Assembly (NCBI RefSeq): GCF_010093595.1
Contig: NW_022985446.1
Coordinates: 845,151-909,150, forward strand
DNA length: 64,000 bases
Source: Mytilinidion resinicola
Lineage: Eukaryota; Ascomycota; Dothideomycetes; Mytilinidiales; Mytilinidiaceae
Direction of reading: 5' to 3'
The notes under the pieces are model-generated. The model was not told where the DNA came from and did no database searches. It saw only the letters and a program-made list of their open reading frames with translations. The position numbers were made by a program, and so were the translations under genes. Shown in pieces: positions 45,007 through 56,762 of this stretch (positions are counted from its first letter, which is position 1; the number at the start of each line of letters is the position of its first letter).

Positions 45007-46708
45007 GCAAGATATTCCGGCATTTATCCCCAAAGAAGGAGAAGGGAGCTGAAGATACAGTCCGCGAAGGGTCTACTGAGTCGAGTTTGGAAGGCCAGAA
45101 TAGCCATGATGGACACGTACGTGCTAGATTGTCGTTTGGATATGGTGATCGTACTAAGGATGTATAGGTTGTTGACCCAGTGTTCGGCAACGAAGATGGC
45201 GACGGGATCCATTACAGGTCGATGGAGTGGTGGTGAGTGATCTTCGCTCGAATCATTCAGCCATTATCGAGACAAACTGACCAATACTATAGGCACTGCG
45301 GTGTCTTGATGCTTGCGGAGACGATATCCCTGGGCGTTTTGTCCTTACCACAAGCAGTCGCAACGCTTGGGTTAGTCCCTGGCCTCTTACTGATCTTCTT
45401 CCTCGGCATAATCGCCTACTGGACAGGCTTTGTCGTAGGAGAGTTCAAGAAGGCATATCCCCAGGTCCAGAGCTTTGCGGATGCTGGTGAGATGATCGCT
45501 GGACCTGTCGGTCGAGAGATCATGGCGGTCTCCCAAATCCTCATCCTGATCTTCATCATGGCCGCCCACGTCTTGTCGTTCTCTATCGCGATGAATGTCC
45601 TGACTGACCACGCAATATGCTCGGTCTGGTTTGGGGTGATTGGCACGGTCGTGTCCTTCATCTTTGGCCTTCCCCGCACGTTTAAGGGGGTTTCATGGGC
45701 ATCGATATTTTCGTGCATATCTGTCATCGTCGCCGTAACCGTCGCAATGATTGCCATCGGGATTTCGAAGCCTGATATGGGCCACATCGTCGCTATCCGC
45801 CCAGACGTCCCGGTGATCAAGGGCTTGGGTCCAGTCATGAACATCATCCTCGCATACGCTGGCCACGTCGCCTTTTTCTCGTTTTGCGCCGAGCTTAAGA
45901 ATCCCAAGGACTTCCCAAAAGCTCTCGCCTTCATGCAAATCACCGCCTGCACGTTCTATATGCTCATCGCGGCCGTCATTTACTATTATGCCGGACGCGG
46001 CGTCGCATCACCTGCTCTAGGCTCTGCATCGCCTATTGTGGCCAAGGTCTGCTTCGGAATCGCGCTGCCCACTATCGTCATCGCGGGTGTCGTCAACGGA
46101 TCGGTAGCTTGCAAGTACCTCTACGTGCGCTTGTGGAAGGGTACAGACGTCATCCACGAAAGCGGGATTAAGGCCATGGGAAGCTGGTTTGGGATTTGCG
46201 GTGTGGCGTGGGTCGTCAGCTGGATAATTGCAGAGGCCATTCCGAGCTTCAACTTGCTTCTGGGTTTCATCGTAAGTCATATCGCCACCCTTCGATCGAT
46301 TGAGGTTGAATAGGCACTGACATCAGCCACAGAGCGCCCTCTTCTGCTCCTGGTTCAGCTGTAAGTTTTTTGGGGTTGGTGTCGCGTATTCGTTCTAATG
46401 CTTAACAGATGGTCTTCCTGCCGTTCTCTGGATCTACATGAATAGGACTAAGCTGTTTTCATCAAAAGTAAAGACGGCAGGTTTCGTCTTTAACGTGGGG
46501 GTTTTCCTCTTGGGCGCAGCCATGGTAAGACTCATTGTTCAAGCTACCCTTTTCTTTTGCAAAAAGCAGTACTAATTCACGGTATCGCGTTCTGTAGTGC
46601 GTTCTAGGTCTCTGGTCCTCAGGCACTGCGCTGGCGTCTGGTGCTGCTGGTGAGGCCTTCTCATGCAAGAACAACTACAGCGCCAAGTCCGCTGCGGATT
46701 TGAAGTAA
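45003..46708 (+). CDS. Neutral amino-acid permease, AAAP family (Mtr-like)
   Basis: Transmembrane amino-acid transporter of the Aa_trans/AAAP family, like Neurospora MTR. Exons 45003-45116, 45168-45232, 45293-46271, 46333-46360, 46409-46524, 46598-46708; 470 aa. Seen: cytoplasmic N-terminus MSKIFRHLSPKKEKG, then RSMEWWHCGVLMLAETISLG and VLSLPQAVATLGLVPGLLLI (the conserved entry into TM1-2), about ten to eleven hydrophobic segments, the conserved AYAGHVAFFSF and AELKNPKDFPKAL, and SALFCSWFSYGLPAVLWIYMN after the 28-nt exon. The likely substrates are neutral aliphatic or aromatic amino acids, by family. The main ATG overlaps a three-codon upstream frame. Confidence 0.92.
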
Positions 46709-47603
46709 TGCAACTGAGTGCGGCGCGTTTTGCTCTGACAGTAAATAGAATAGAGGTATGAAAAGTGCTGGGATGTCATGTTTAGTTAGAGAAATACCAA
46801 TGTTCAATGTTTGACACCCAAACCTGAACGCGAGCCGATGCTGTGTTTGTCGGCCTGCTGAGAGAGTGCTAAAGCAACCTCAAATGCGATGCTCATTTTT
46901 GATATTTGAAGTTGAATGTACGTAGGTAAGGATTGGTGTCTTGATACATTGAAACACGGCCTTTTAACAAAACGCCTTGAAGCGGGCATGAAGGCCTCGT
47001 TTGTCTCCAAATTTAAAATTGTAACTCATCCATCCAGACAATCAAGGCGCTTCAAGGAGGGGTGTTGTGGACTGAAGTGGTGAAGGAGGACATCGGGATG
47101 CTTGATGCCGCTCTACGGGAGACAGTGCATCCGCCAGCCCCCTCAATCCTCACCTAGGCCTGCAACACCCAATCAGCACGGCACGATCCATCGAACGGAA
47201 CCAGGGGCAGCGGCGTCGCTTTCGCCCCAAGAACACCACTATCGCGCTGATTGTCGACATGGCTGCGCGCCAAGGGGAGCTTGTGGTCGACGGCAGCCAT
47301 CCCGTGTCCCCCAAGCTGAGCTCCAGAGCCTCCCCCTTCTTCAACTTCCGCCCGTGAACTTGGTTTTCCCGTGTTACAGGCCCCCAGCGCATCTTCTGTG
47401 TCTTCAGATCGTGCTTCTCGTGATACGACAGGTACCACCACAACCAGGTTCGTAAGCGCCAGCAGGGCATTGAGCATTTCCGTGTCGCAGCACCCCAAAC
47501 ATCTTTCCACCCGCTTCTGCCATATAAATCCGCAAAAGACGCTGATCGCGAGCATCTCCAGCTCCAACATCGATTTCCACGCGCAACTTACACGTCCGTC
47601 GCC
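46709..47603. other. Intergenic: permease 3' flank and DOT5 promoter
   Basis: No gene recognised. A TATAAA at 47523-47528 lies about 76 bp upstream of the DOT5-like ATG and may be its TATA box. Confidence 0.5.
47523..47528 (+). promoter_or_regulatory. Possible TATA box of the DOT5-like gene
   Basis: TATAAA 76 bp before the start codon. Position fits a fungal core promoter; not otherwise supported. Confidence 0.3.
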
Positions 47604-48436
47604 ATGGTCGAGCTCCGAAAGCGCAAGACACCCCCTCCCGCGCCCGTGCGGCCAGCAAAGAAGAAGGCTGCCGCGAAGCCCGCGCCATCCAAAGCTGCAA
47701 AAGTCAAGGAGGCGGTCGCCGCGAAGGTTGAAGCTGTCAAAGAAGCCGTAGTACCAACCAATGGCGCAAAGAAAGCATCCCCAGCGGGTGGCCCCCCGGC
47801 TGTCGGCGACATTGTTGACTTAGCGACATTCGGCGGCGAGATCGAGACACACGAAGGCGCGAAGACGACGCTCAAGGCGCTGGTTGAGGAGAGCAAGGGC
47901 GGTGTTGTGCTGTTCACGTATCCCAAGGCTAGCACCCCAGGATGTAAGTGACCTCGTCTTCAATGCGCCTCTGTTCATCATGCGTTTCTCGATATCCGCT
48001 TCTTAAATATCATTCTAACGAGCATACAACAGGCACAACTCAAGCGTGCCTCTTCCGCGACTCTTATACCCCCCTAACCGCGACGGGCTTCCAAATCTTT
48101 GGCCTCAGCTCGGACAGCCCCAAAGCCAACACCACCTTCAAGACTAAGCAGAACCTCCCCTACACGCTTCTCTGCGACCCTTCCGCCACGCTCATCAAAG
48201 CCATCGGCCTGCAGAAGGCACCCAAGGGCACCAAGCGCGGTGTCTTCGTCGTTGATAAAGAAGGCAAGGTGCTAGCAGCTGTGACAGGTGGACCAGCGGC
48301 TACAGTTGATGTTGTGAAGAAGCTTGTGGGCGGAGAGGGCGCTGTGCCGGCTGAGGCTGCTAAGGAGAAGGAGGATGTAGCCCTGGCTAAGACAGCGAGC
48401 GAGGTTGCCGACACCGCGGCGAAGCTGGATGGATGA
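47604..48436 (+). CDS. DOT5: Nuclear thiol peroxidase Dot5-like (BCP/PrxQ peroxiredoxin)
   Basis: Thioredoxin-dependent peroxidase that reduces hydrogen peroxide and alkyl hydroperoxides; yeast Dot5 is nuclear. Exons 47604-47943 and 48033-48436; 247 aa. Seen: a Lys/Ala/Pro-rich N-terminus with KRKTPPPAPVRPAKKK (a plausible nuclear signal), then the peroxiredoxin fold with TYPKASTPGCTTQAC. The peroxidatic Cys114 codon is split by the intron (T|GC) and the resolving Cys119 follows at +5, the atypical two-Cys pattern of BCP. FGLSSDSPKANTTF and YTLLCDPSATLIKAIG follow as expected. The C-terminal 30 residues are a variable Ala/Glu tail. Confidence 0.93.
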
Positions 48437-49505
48437 TCGGAGCACATATGTTGCCTTCGTAGCCCTGCTTCAGTAGTCCCTAAAACCGATGGCTTTCGGC
48501 AATTGGGAGTTTGATTGGATTGTATGTGGACGGGTATTGGTTTGTTGAGATCTTGAGCGTCAGGCCTTCCAAAATCCGTCTACTCCAGTATCGGTATAAC
48601 TCATATTCTTTCTATCATGTTTTTGGAGTGATATCACACGTCGAAACTGTTGCCCGGTCGCGATAGCACAGGCCTTTCTCTGCTTGTGGTGCTTCAAGGC
48701 GCTTTCAAGAATTTGAACTGGACGCAAGCTCATCACTTTGAACAACTGATAAACTTGTTAGGCTACTTTGCACAGCAACAATCGAGCTGTACGCACAGCC
48801 TAGGGCCGTTGAGGATTTCTCGGTGCTCGCAATCGCCTGAAAGCAGCCCTTCGCGTACGGGTTTTCTGCGTCTGATTTGTTGACCCCACCTCTATCTGAA
48901 CGGACCAGGGATATTTTCTTTTGACTTTTTCATCAAAAATAGCCCTTGTCTAGGAGAATGCAGCACCGGTGTCAAATCTGTTGTACGAGCTGTGGTTGTT
49001 GATTTATTTGCGAAAAGGTGGTTGGCGCGTCGAAAGAGCGAGCTCAGTCCCTCTCAGTCCTCAACACTTAAGCTCGTCTTGGCGGCCAAGAGCTGCCGAA
49101 TTGAGCTGCCAGCGGTGACAGCACGGTGCGAGAATTAGATAGTGCCGGCACCATATAACTGCAGAGATCCTCTAAATAACCAATCTCAACCTGTTGACTG
49201 ACTACAACGTCCCGAATTGATGTAATGCTATGTAGTGAAAGAGTCACAAGTAGTAGTAAATGAGCTGCATTAGAGCTATTTGGCCTATAAGCACTCAACC
49301 GCAAACAAGTATTCATCTAGATAGCGTATTGCCAACCATTTTCTGTGCTATACAAAAAGTTTTGCATGGCAAGCATAATGAAGTGATAGCTCAGCACAAC
49401 CAATCATAGCGCTCTGGTTCATGCGCCGAATTTTCGCCGATACGATCGAAGCTCACTTTCAGAAGGAGCGGCGACCGTCTTCCTCCACTTCTCATCCTCA
49501 TCAAC
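48437..49505. other. Intergenic, 1.1 kb
   Basis: DOT5 3' flank and SMN1 promoter. No gene recognised on either strand. Confidence 0.5.
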
Positions 49506-50258
49506 ATGGCGCCTATTGTTGTTGATGTTGATTTCAATGACCGTCGAGCATGGGACGATAGTGCCCTGGTTAGCTCGTGGGAGGGCGCTCTTGCTGAGTA
49601 CAAGGTATGTTTCCAGGCACCACCTTGGTCTGAAGCCGCTAATATACGATGTAGAGATATCACAGCGTACATCTAGAAGGGAAACGAGTCGAAGATGTAC
49701 TTAGCCCAGAAGAGTTGATAGAGTTGAGGAGGTAAGATACCCCTGTACTGCTTTGAAGAGACGACTGACATGAACAGGGAGCTGGGTCACGAGGATGAGG
49801 AGATCGAGGTGGACAAGAAGCCCAAAAAGAAGAAAGCCAAAAAGCCGAAAGCTTCTGGAAATGACCATCCAATGGCAGACGAGAGCGCTGTTCCCGAGGA
49901 GATGAACGGAACCGAGATGGAGGACCAGGTGGGATTTGATATACCTGCAGCGCAGTCTCAGGCATTGGCTAACTCCAAAGAGCCAACTACATCCGGCCAG
50001 CAGCAGCCTCAGGAATCAGCTGATTCTGCTGCACCATTGCAGAATACTGCTGCATCCGCTGCATTGCCGCAGGTCCTTCTAGCTACTGGTAAGTCTTACT
50101 TTCTGTCTCCCGTCATGCATCACATAGGCGAAGATATGCTGACTCTCGCAGTCCAAGACGAGAACATGAAGAATATCATGATGGCTTGGTACTATGCTGG
50201 ATACTACACCGGCCTGCACGAAGGGCAGCAGAAGACTGTGGAACAGAAAAAGTCTTGA
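49506..50258 (+). CDS. SMN1: SMN-like spliceosomal snRNP assembly factor
   Basis: Core of the SMN complex that loads Sm rings on U snRNAs. Exons 49506-49604, 49655-49731, 49778-50088, 50152-50258; 197 aa. Seen: the Gemin2-binding helix DRRAWDDSALVSSWEGALAE (about residues 13-32) followed by YKRYHS, a Lys-rich nuclear-type stretch KKPKKKKAKKPK, a disordered Gln/Ser/Ala middle, and the C-terminal YG box IMMAWYYAGYYTGLHEG (about 171-187) that drives oligomerisation. There is no Tudor domain, as in the short fission-yeast SMN. The stop follows ten residues after the YG box. Confidence 0.93.
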
Positions 50259-51062
50259 GTGTTTGCAGACCCGACGATCGTCGGTCTGGAGGTAGTTTGG
50301 CCAGACCTTCAGGTAATTAAGCAACAAGCTTCTTTGCAGAAGAAACTCCACTAGAAACTCAGTGCCTATTGGTGAGAACGTCGCACTTGTTCGTCGAATC
50401 GGGGCTGATCTCCACAGTATGGCGGAGGTGTGGCACAGATTGCTTCACGCAGCTCAATGGGGCAAGTCGAATTTTTCGACCACGAAATGTCCCTCTCGTC
50501 CATCTATGCGCCGTACCTTTTTCTAAGACTATTTACAGGCACAAGGGTTGTAAATCTCAAGCTAGACGGAAGCTTGGCCGTCTTGTCGCGGGCTCGGGCT
50601 TCAAGCGATGCAGCCCCGTGCGCTTGAGACGTGGCTGCGACACCAGGGGTCAACACCCAGACGACTCTCACACAGCAACCGTCTGCGGCGCTTCGCCATC
50701 GTGACTTCAAACAGCATCATTTGCTGCGTTTGCTGCTGTTTTCACGGAGGCCAGCCCAGCCGAGGGGCGGTGTTGTTTCGCCATGGGGTCCCTTTGCGAC
50801 TGCATGTTCTCAAACCGTCAATTTTATGCTACAATATAAGCCCTCAGCGCCCCTACATTCTCTGCCCTCATTCAACCTCGATTTCCATTCTGCGTGCTTA
50901 ATCCCTCTCTCATTCTCGTTCCTTTCAGGTTTTCTTATTACCGAGCCGGCCCTCGCATTGCGCCTTTCAGTCCTTCGCCTTCACCCAACATACCATTTTA
51001 CAACCCGCAGCGCGGACGCTTCCACTCTTTTTAAGGCCTAATACCACAACTGAACATTCAAA
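50259..51062. other. Intergenic: SMN1 3' flank and cupredoxin promoter
   Basis: No gene recognised. ACAATATAAGC near 50831 could be a TATA element, followed by a strongly C/T-rich leader running to the ATG at 51063, a common style in highly expressed fungal genes. Confidence 0.5.
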
Positions 51063-51909
51063 ATGAAGACCTTCGCCATCCTATCTCTGGCCATTAGCGC
51101 CGCCTCTGCCACTTATAATAGCGCAGTCGCACCGTCTGGTACTGTAGCTGCTGCAGCGGGCGCTGTGACACATACCGTGAGCCTAGCCTGGATAAGGAGA
51201 TTGAATGGAAGTCTAACAACATGACAGGTCACTGTAGGAGGTGTCAAACCAGCTGCAGACCCTTCCGGCACCCCGACCCCGATATTAGGCTACTCGCCCG
51301 AGGCCATCAGTGCTGCCGTAGGCGATGTGGTCGAGTTCGTCTTCATGCAGAAGAACCACACTGTTACGCAATCCACATTCGCCAACCCTTGTGTAAAGAT
51401 GGCTGGAGGTATCGACTCAGGCTTCCTGCCAAACCCTTCGGGAAAGCCCGGCGTCACGTTCCAGATGACAGTTCCGGCCACAGACCCGATGTGTAAGTCG
51501 CCCACCGTAGCCCGACTTCCATGATGATCATAAGCTAATAAGATCAGGGTTCTACTGTAAACAAAAGAACGGCACCCACTGCGGCAAGGGCATGGTCTTT
51601 TCCGTCAACGCCGTCGAATCTAGCGAGAAGAATTCGGCTGCCTACAAGCAGCTCGCCATCGCGCAGAACGGCACTGGTCTTCTACCCGCCAACATCGCTC
51701 CCAGCGGCGGCGCCTCAGCCGCTCAAGCACCGCCTGCAAGCACCGTCACCATCGCCGCAGGAGCATCCGCCGCTGCCACTATCGCTGCTGGCCAAGGGCA
51801 GACGGGCGATGGACAGGCGTGCTCGTGCGCGTGCTTGTGCGGCGCCAACTCTTTCCCGCAGGCTGCGGCAGTGAACTCCTTCGGTGGGTTCGCGGGTATG
51901 CTGTCGTAA
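51063..51909 (+). CDS. Secreted cupredoxin-like (extracellular serine-rich type) protein
   Basis: Small secreted protein with a single plastocyanin-like fold, a group common in filamentous fungi and often cell-surface bound. Exons 51063-51176, 51228-51492, 51548-51909; 246 aa. Seen: signal peptide MKTFAILSLAISAASA, the cupredoxin strands VTVGGVKPAADPSG, AISAAVGDVVEFVFMQKNHT, VTQSTFANPCVKM, GFLPNPSGKPGVTFQM, and WFYCKQKNGTHCGKGMVFSV, in which His (QKNHTV), Cys (WFYC) and His (THCGKGM) lie where a type-1 copper site could form. An Ala-rich linker leads to a short Cys-rich segment ACSCACLCG and a weakly hydrophobic end; a GPI signal is not convincing. Confidence 0.88.
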
Positions 51910-52559
51910 ACGTCTTGACGAACATGGGTTGTGGGAAAAAGACGGGGCTAAGAATGGGCAAGAGGTGTAATGTCATGCCAACAGCATTTGAAATGGAATG
52001 TTCAGTTCTGGAAAGGCGCCGTGGTTGCTGTTGAGTAGCAGACTGACCCTGGTTCTTGGTGGTCTTCGAAGTTGGAGGGATGGCGTTTTATGCATTATAC
52101 CGTAATTGCTCTTGGAAGGCGCATTGATTGTGCGTCTTTGTAGAAATAAGATAGATCTTGAATGGGACGAGTTTGAGACACATACTTTCCAGTTGGATGG
52201 ACGACTGAGATATATGGAGGAAGTCTGATATCAACACGTATCCAGTGCAAACTTGGATGGCAAGTTGGGAGGCACAATGAGGAACAAACCTAAGACTCCA
52301 CTTTCTTCTTTAATACCGCGTTGGGGATATCGTCGACGCTAAGGCGGCTCCCGCGTTTCGTAGGTTCTCATCTATCGCTAAAACTGCAGGATCAAGCACC
52401 GTCCGAAAACTCCGCATCCCACACCCTCATCTACAACCCCACTCGACCCCGTTATTGAAGCTCTAGTCTAATCTCACGCCCCACTTCCCCCATAAAGCCG
52501 CGCTGGCATGGCACATGGATGGAGTGCATGCGTCGGATCGGACATGGCAATCAGGCCGT
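51910..52559. other. Tail-to-tail intergenic region
   Basis: 650 bp between convergent stops of the cupredoxin and SERF-like genes. No gene seen. Confidence 0.55.
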
Positions 52560-53024
52560 CTAGGTCGAGGCAGAGGCCCCGGCCTTCTTCTTCTCTTCGG
52601 CTGTTCGAGACACGTATTAGCCTCGTCCGGGGTGGCCCCAACCTCCAAGCATATGTATCCAGGGCATGAAGTCGCATTTGGAATCGGGGTATGAGTCGAA
52701 ATGGATGAGACGTACCTGCGATCTGCTTGGCGCGCATGATGGCGGCCACGTTCTCCTTGGTGCGGGCGGCTTCGGTGCCGGATTGCTGTGGCGGTGTTAG
52801 ATACGGCACTGGCGCTGTTGCGGTATGAGATGCAATGTGATGAATGCGCTGGCAGAGTCGGGTAGTGGGTGGAGGTTTATACGCGTACCGTGTTCTTCTT
52901 GCCCTATAGCGGTGTTAGTATTGATATGGAGGTGGTCGTGGAGTAGGAGGGCGGAGCTTACCGCGCCGGCTTGCTTCTTTGCGTTCTTTTCGCGGGCGTT
53001 TTCACGCTGATTACCGCGGGCCAT
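52560..53024 (-). CDS. SERF/4F5-like small basic protein, with a 15-nt microexon
   Basis: Member of the small EDRK-rich (4F5/SERF) family; animal members promote amyloid formation and bind RNA, the fungal role is unclear. Exons 53024-52962, 52903-52889, 52785-52716, 52600-52560; 62 aa. Seen: MARGNQRENAREKNAKKQAG, then the microexon GKKNT, then QSGTEAARTKENVAAIMRAKQ and IAAEEKKKAGASAST. The microexon is exactly five codons, flanked by CTATAG and GTACGC, and its KKNT is part of the conserved family block, which supports it. Reading through the first intron gives a 75-residue shadow that loses family likeness after residue 21. Confidence 0.88.
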
Positions 53025-54037
53025 TGTTGCAGAGAGTAGGCTGGCAGTTGCTGGAAGGATTCAGGGTGCGATCGTCACGGAGGCAGGCCGTAAGGCTGAG
53101 TTGGAGAGGTGGAAACTGTGGGATGAGGAGGAAAAGGCTATCGGGCTGATAAAAATAGGCGGGAAGAAGGGTCTGGCTTTGTCCGCCGTCGCCCAGTCAC
53201 ATCGCGCGCAGCCACGACCAACCTCACCGCTGCCCGAAGAAGTCACAAAGACGCCAGAAATGCCGTTTAATTCTCCGGCGCTGTTCCAAGCTTCTCCAGC
53301 GACGCGAGGTGAGTCGAGCGTGAAGCCTGGCTCTTGCCGCCCAAGGATCTGCTGCCCGTGATCTGTTTTAAGAGGCCTGAAACACCGCGGCGCGTCTCTC
53401 GCGGGCGCGCTGCATGCAACCGCAGCCAATGCTTCCGCGATGCCTGGCCTGCTGCCAAACCTGCCTCACTCGACTGCAGCCGGCCGCCCTCAGGCCTCGA
53501 CGACACTGGCCTGCCCACGCTGCGCAGAGGCAGCCCCATTGCCCGCTGGCCTGGATCCCCGTTGCTCCAGCTTTTTGCCAACCCTCTAGTCTTCGACCGG
53601 GAGCGATTCCCGCGTTTCAGCGTGCATGCTGCCGAGTGAGAGGCACCTGTGGAGGCATGTAGGCCACTCATTTCTGTGCTGTGACTGAATTGGCCATCGT
53701 GAGGTGGCCCTCGCAGGAGCGCGCCCGCGCTGCCGTACTTGGTGAAAATGCCACCCCACCCCATGCTGGATCCTTCTCTTCTTCCTATTGTCATTCTCTT
53801 CCTATTGTCTCTTATCGATACTATTGAGCGGCGGCCAGAAAGATTCCTTTGCCGTCACGGCTCAGGACTTCTCCTCCTCTATCATCACCACCAGCTTCTT
53901 TCTTTCTGTCATAATCTACTACTCTACACGACCTCGCTCTGTAGCTTTCCTTGCAACCGCTCGACGCGACCTCTCCACGACTGCCGGCCAGCCCTACTCC
54001 ACAGAATCATCACCTTCACCGATACCCAGTCCGCACG
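53025..54037. other. Divergent intergenic region SERF-like / DUF7598-like
   Basis: About 1 kb upstream of both genes. GC-rich from 53100 to 53700 with overlapping shadow frames; from 53760 a C/T-rich leader runs to the ATG at 54038. No additional gene recognised. Confidence 0.5.
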
Positions 54038-55132
54038 ATGGCTCTCCTCTCCACCAAGTCTCTGGCTGGCCCAGGATACATCATCCTTAATGTCATCCGC
54101 GCCTTGAACATCATTGCCCTCGCCGCTGTGGTTACAGGCAGCTTCGTCATGCTTGTCAAGACGTTTGTGGTCTCCAAGGTATGTAAAGCTCTGCATTTCA
54201 AGGTTGAGACCATCGAGAAGTTGAAGCTAACATTGTCCAGTTCTTCTTCTTCGATGCCGTCAGCCATGTCATCACAGCCCTCACAAGCAGTAAGTTTCAG
54301 CTTTGAAACCCAAATCTGAAACCCATACTAACGCCACGTCAGTGTTCCTCATCGTCTCCGAGTGCTCGCTCTTTCGCAGCTTCTACGCTCGTAACTGGCC
54401 ACTGCTTAGCCCAGCCCACGGCTTCGTTGCTCTCGGCTGCGCCATGATCGTCCTTGGTCTCAACATCCTCGGAAACATGAACAAGGAGGCTACCAGCCAG
54501 GACTCGTTGGGCCTGCCCTTCTGGCGCCTGGTCCTTGCATCTGGCATCCTTTGCTTGGTCATTGGCTTCTTCAACGTCGTCGCCGTAAGTCAAGTCCACG
54601 GTCCTCAACTGATGCACAACGGCATTCTAACCCACCCCAGAGCTACGTCTTCCGCGACTCCAGCCGCGGCATCACAGCCCGTCGCGTCCGCTCCCACGGT
54701 GCTGTCGCCCTCACCGACGCCGAATCAGCCCCAAGCATCGGCAATGGCAAATCCCTCAGCATCAACACGCACACCACCGGCTCCTCGTCCTCGGGCACGC
54801 TGCACCACATCGAGCTGACCTCACCCACCAACGTCAAGGAACCCCACCGGACCTTCTCCCCAGCCCGCACCTTCCGCAACGCCCGCAACTCCATCCTCCC
54901 ATCCTACCACAGCTCATCGCCGCTGCGCGTCTTCCACTCATCCTCTAATTCAACTGATACGTCGCCGTCGAAGAAGAGCAAGCGAGGCAGCACCGGCCCG
55001 CGGGTCCCGATCAATATCTCGGCGCCGCTGAATGTGAATCCGCAGTTTGCGCATTTGGTCCGACCTGACATGGCACACCACCCCTCTCATAGGAGCCCGG
55101 TTGATCGTTCGGAGACTGGATTAGGGTTCTAA
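54038..55132 (+). CDS. Four-transmembrane fungal protein (DUF7598-like)
   Basis: Fungus-specific membrane protein of unknown function. Exons 54038-54178, 54241-54289, 54343-54584, 54641-55132; 307 aa. Four hydrophobic segments: GYIILNVIRALNIIALAAVV (about 13-32), FFFFDAVSHVITALTSMFLI (48-67), GFVALGCAMIVLGLNILGN (about 89-107) and LVLASGILCLVIGFFNVVAS (about 128-147). The remaining half is cytoplasmic-type, Ser/Arg/His-rich and likely phosphorylated, with PRVPINISAPLNVNPQFAHL near the end, a segment I associate with this family. Start at the first ATG of the leader (CACGATGG). Confidence 0.8.
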
Positions 55133-56031
55133 GTAAAAGAAGCCTCACTATGGAACACAACGTTCTAAGATCCTACCTACTAACTCACCCGTCGAGATGA
55201 TATGATTCTGTGGCAGTGTGGTTCGGCTCGGCGGTTATGACTCTTCATTCCTTTCTGAATGCTCTTGCATTACTTCTTGACTTTCTTTACGACCTTTCTT
55301 TTCTTCTTGATGGCTGCACGCTGCTACGACGGGGGGTGTCGCAGTCGTAGGGTATATATGGCGCTAGTAGGATCCGGGGTGCGGGTGGGATTTGCCACTC
55401 TTTTGATGAGTATGATTCGATACCAGAGATTGATTGAATTGGGCTGGACGGTCTTTTCTGATCACGAGTGATCTGAAGTGGAGTGGATTGAGAGGTTGGG
55501 TAGGATATGGGTACAGTTACGACGACATGGAGTTGGAAAAACGAAAAACCTTGGTCGATGTTGAGAAATGAAAAGATTTAACTTCATATGGCTTCTTGAG
55601 TGAGATGGGTGTGCTGCGATTCCGTTGAAATTCGGACCGTGAAGTCCAAACACAAGATCGCTACCTCCTATATTCTCTCAGAACCTATGGTTATATACCT
55701 TGTTATTCCTCGCTGCCTTCGCCCTTCGGGGCCCCTCGCGATCGTGGCTCATAACCCGATGGTGCAGTGGTGCAGCGTTGGTTCATGCCTGTGAGGTACC
55801 CAGCACAAATTCGTCCAGAAAAATCCCTTACTAGGGGGTTTTTGTAGGGCTTCGGCCTGAGTTTTTTTTGGGAGTCTCGCCCTCTCTCAATTCCCGGTTC
55901 GACACGCGCTGCCCTCAATCACACACGTATCTTTTTGAATGCGTGATGATGATTTGTTGATTATACATAAGATGTATCGGTGTATCATATCTTCTACCCC
56001 CCCCACCACTCTCCTCCCAACTCATTCCTCC
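55133..56031. other. Tail-to-tail intergenic region with a possible tRNA-derived piece
   Basis: 900 bp between convergent stops. Around 55759-55770 the sequence GATGGTGCAGTGG resembles a polymerase III A-box, and CCCGGTTCGACACG near 55893-55906 resembles a B-box, but no tRNA cloverleaf forms. T8 run at about 55862-55869. Confidence 0.35.
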
Positions 56032-56762
56032 TCAAGCTCCCTTATACCGATACCGCAACCCCTCCAACACCCCTACATCCACCGCCCGCAACTGCGTCCG
56101 CGCGAACAAGACCACCCCGTACACGAACCCCGGCACGTACCCGCCCCCCGCCATCCCCTCCCTCCATCCCCTCCCGCTACTCAACTCCCGCAGCGCCAAC
56201 ACAACCACCAACGTCCCGTTCAGATACACGATATACCGCCGCAGCGGACTCTCACTCTCGCCTTCGATGTCCAGGTGCGCGTGGGGGTTGGGGTTCTGGT
56301 TGCGTTGCCGCGGCGGTTTCGGTGCCGAGCTGGCGGGCGGGAGGGGGAGATAGTAGAGGATGTAGGCGGCGGCGAGGAGGGAGGTTATTGTGAAGAGGGC
56401 GGATAGCCAGGAGCTGAGAGAGGTGGGCCGGAGCAGGGTGGGGAGGTAGAGGAGGGTTGGCGTGAGGGGGAGGGAGAGGAGGAGGCGGGTGTAGAGGAGG
56501 GTTTGGGTGGCGTCGGTGGTGGAGAGGTGGGTTATGAGGGTTTCTTGTTCTATGGTGGAGAGGGGGAGTTAGTGGGGCGTTATGCGGTTATAGGTGAGAG
56601 AAGACAGGAGAGAAGGGGGAGTGGAATGAGGGAAGAGAGACAAGTTGGGCTTGATGCGAAAAGGTGAGTATAGATACCTTGCTCGTCGATGCCTTCGGGA
56701 GGCTCGTCGGAGTCGGATTCGGTAGGGTAGCGGAAAGCGTGGCGGAGGCGGGCTGTCGCCAT
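56032..56762 (-). CDS. Small multi-pass membrane protein, unknown
   Basis: Exons 56762-56678 and 56549-56032; 200 aa. The first exon is hydrophilic (MATARLRHAFRYPTESDSDE, then a PPEGIDEQ segment); after the junction EQETLITHLSTTDATQTLLY come four hydrophobic segments: RLLLSLPLTPTLLYLPTLL, SALFTITSLLAAAYILYYLP, YIVYLNGTLVVVLALREL and YVPGFVYGVVLFARTQLRAV. Other ascomycetes have proteins of this layout, as far as I remember, but I attach no function. The exon 2 DNA is strongly G-rich on the plus strand. It is head to head with COA1, 221 bp apart. Confidence 0.75.

Noticed and set aside
45416..46280. 178-, 81- and 87-codon minus-strand frames
   Set aside because: Antisense of the amino-acid permease exons.
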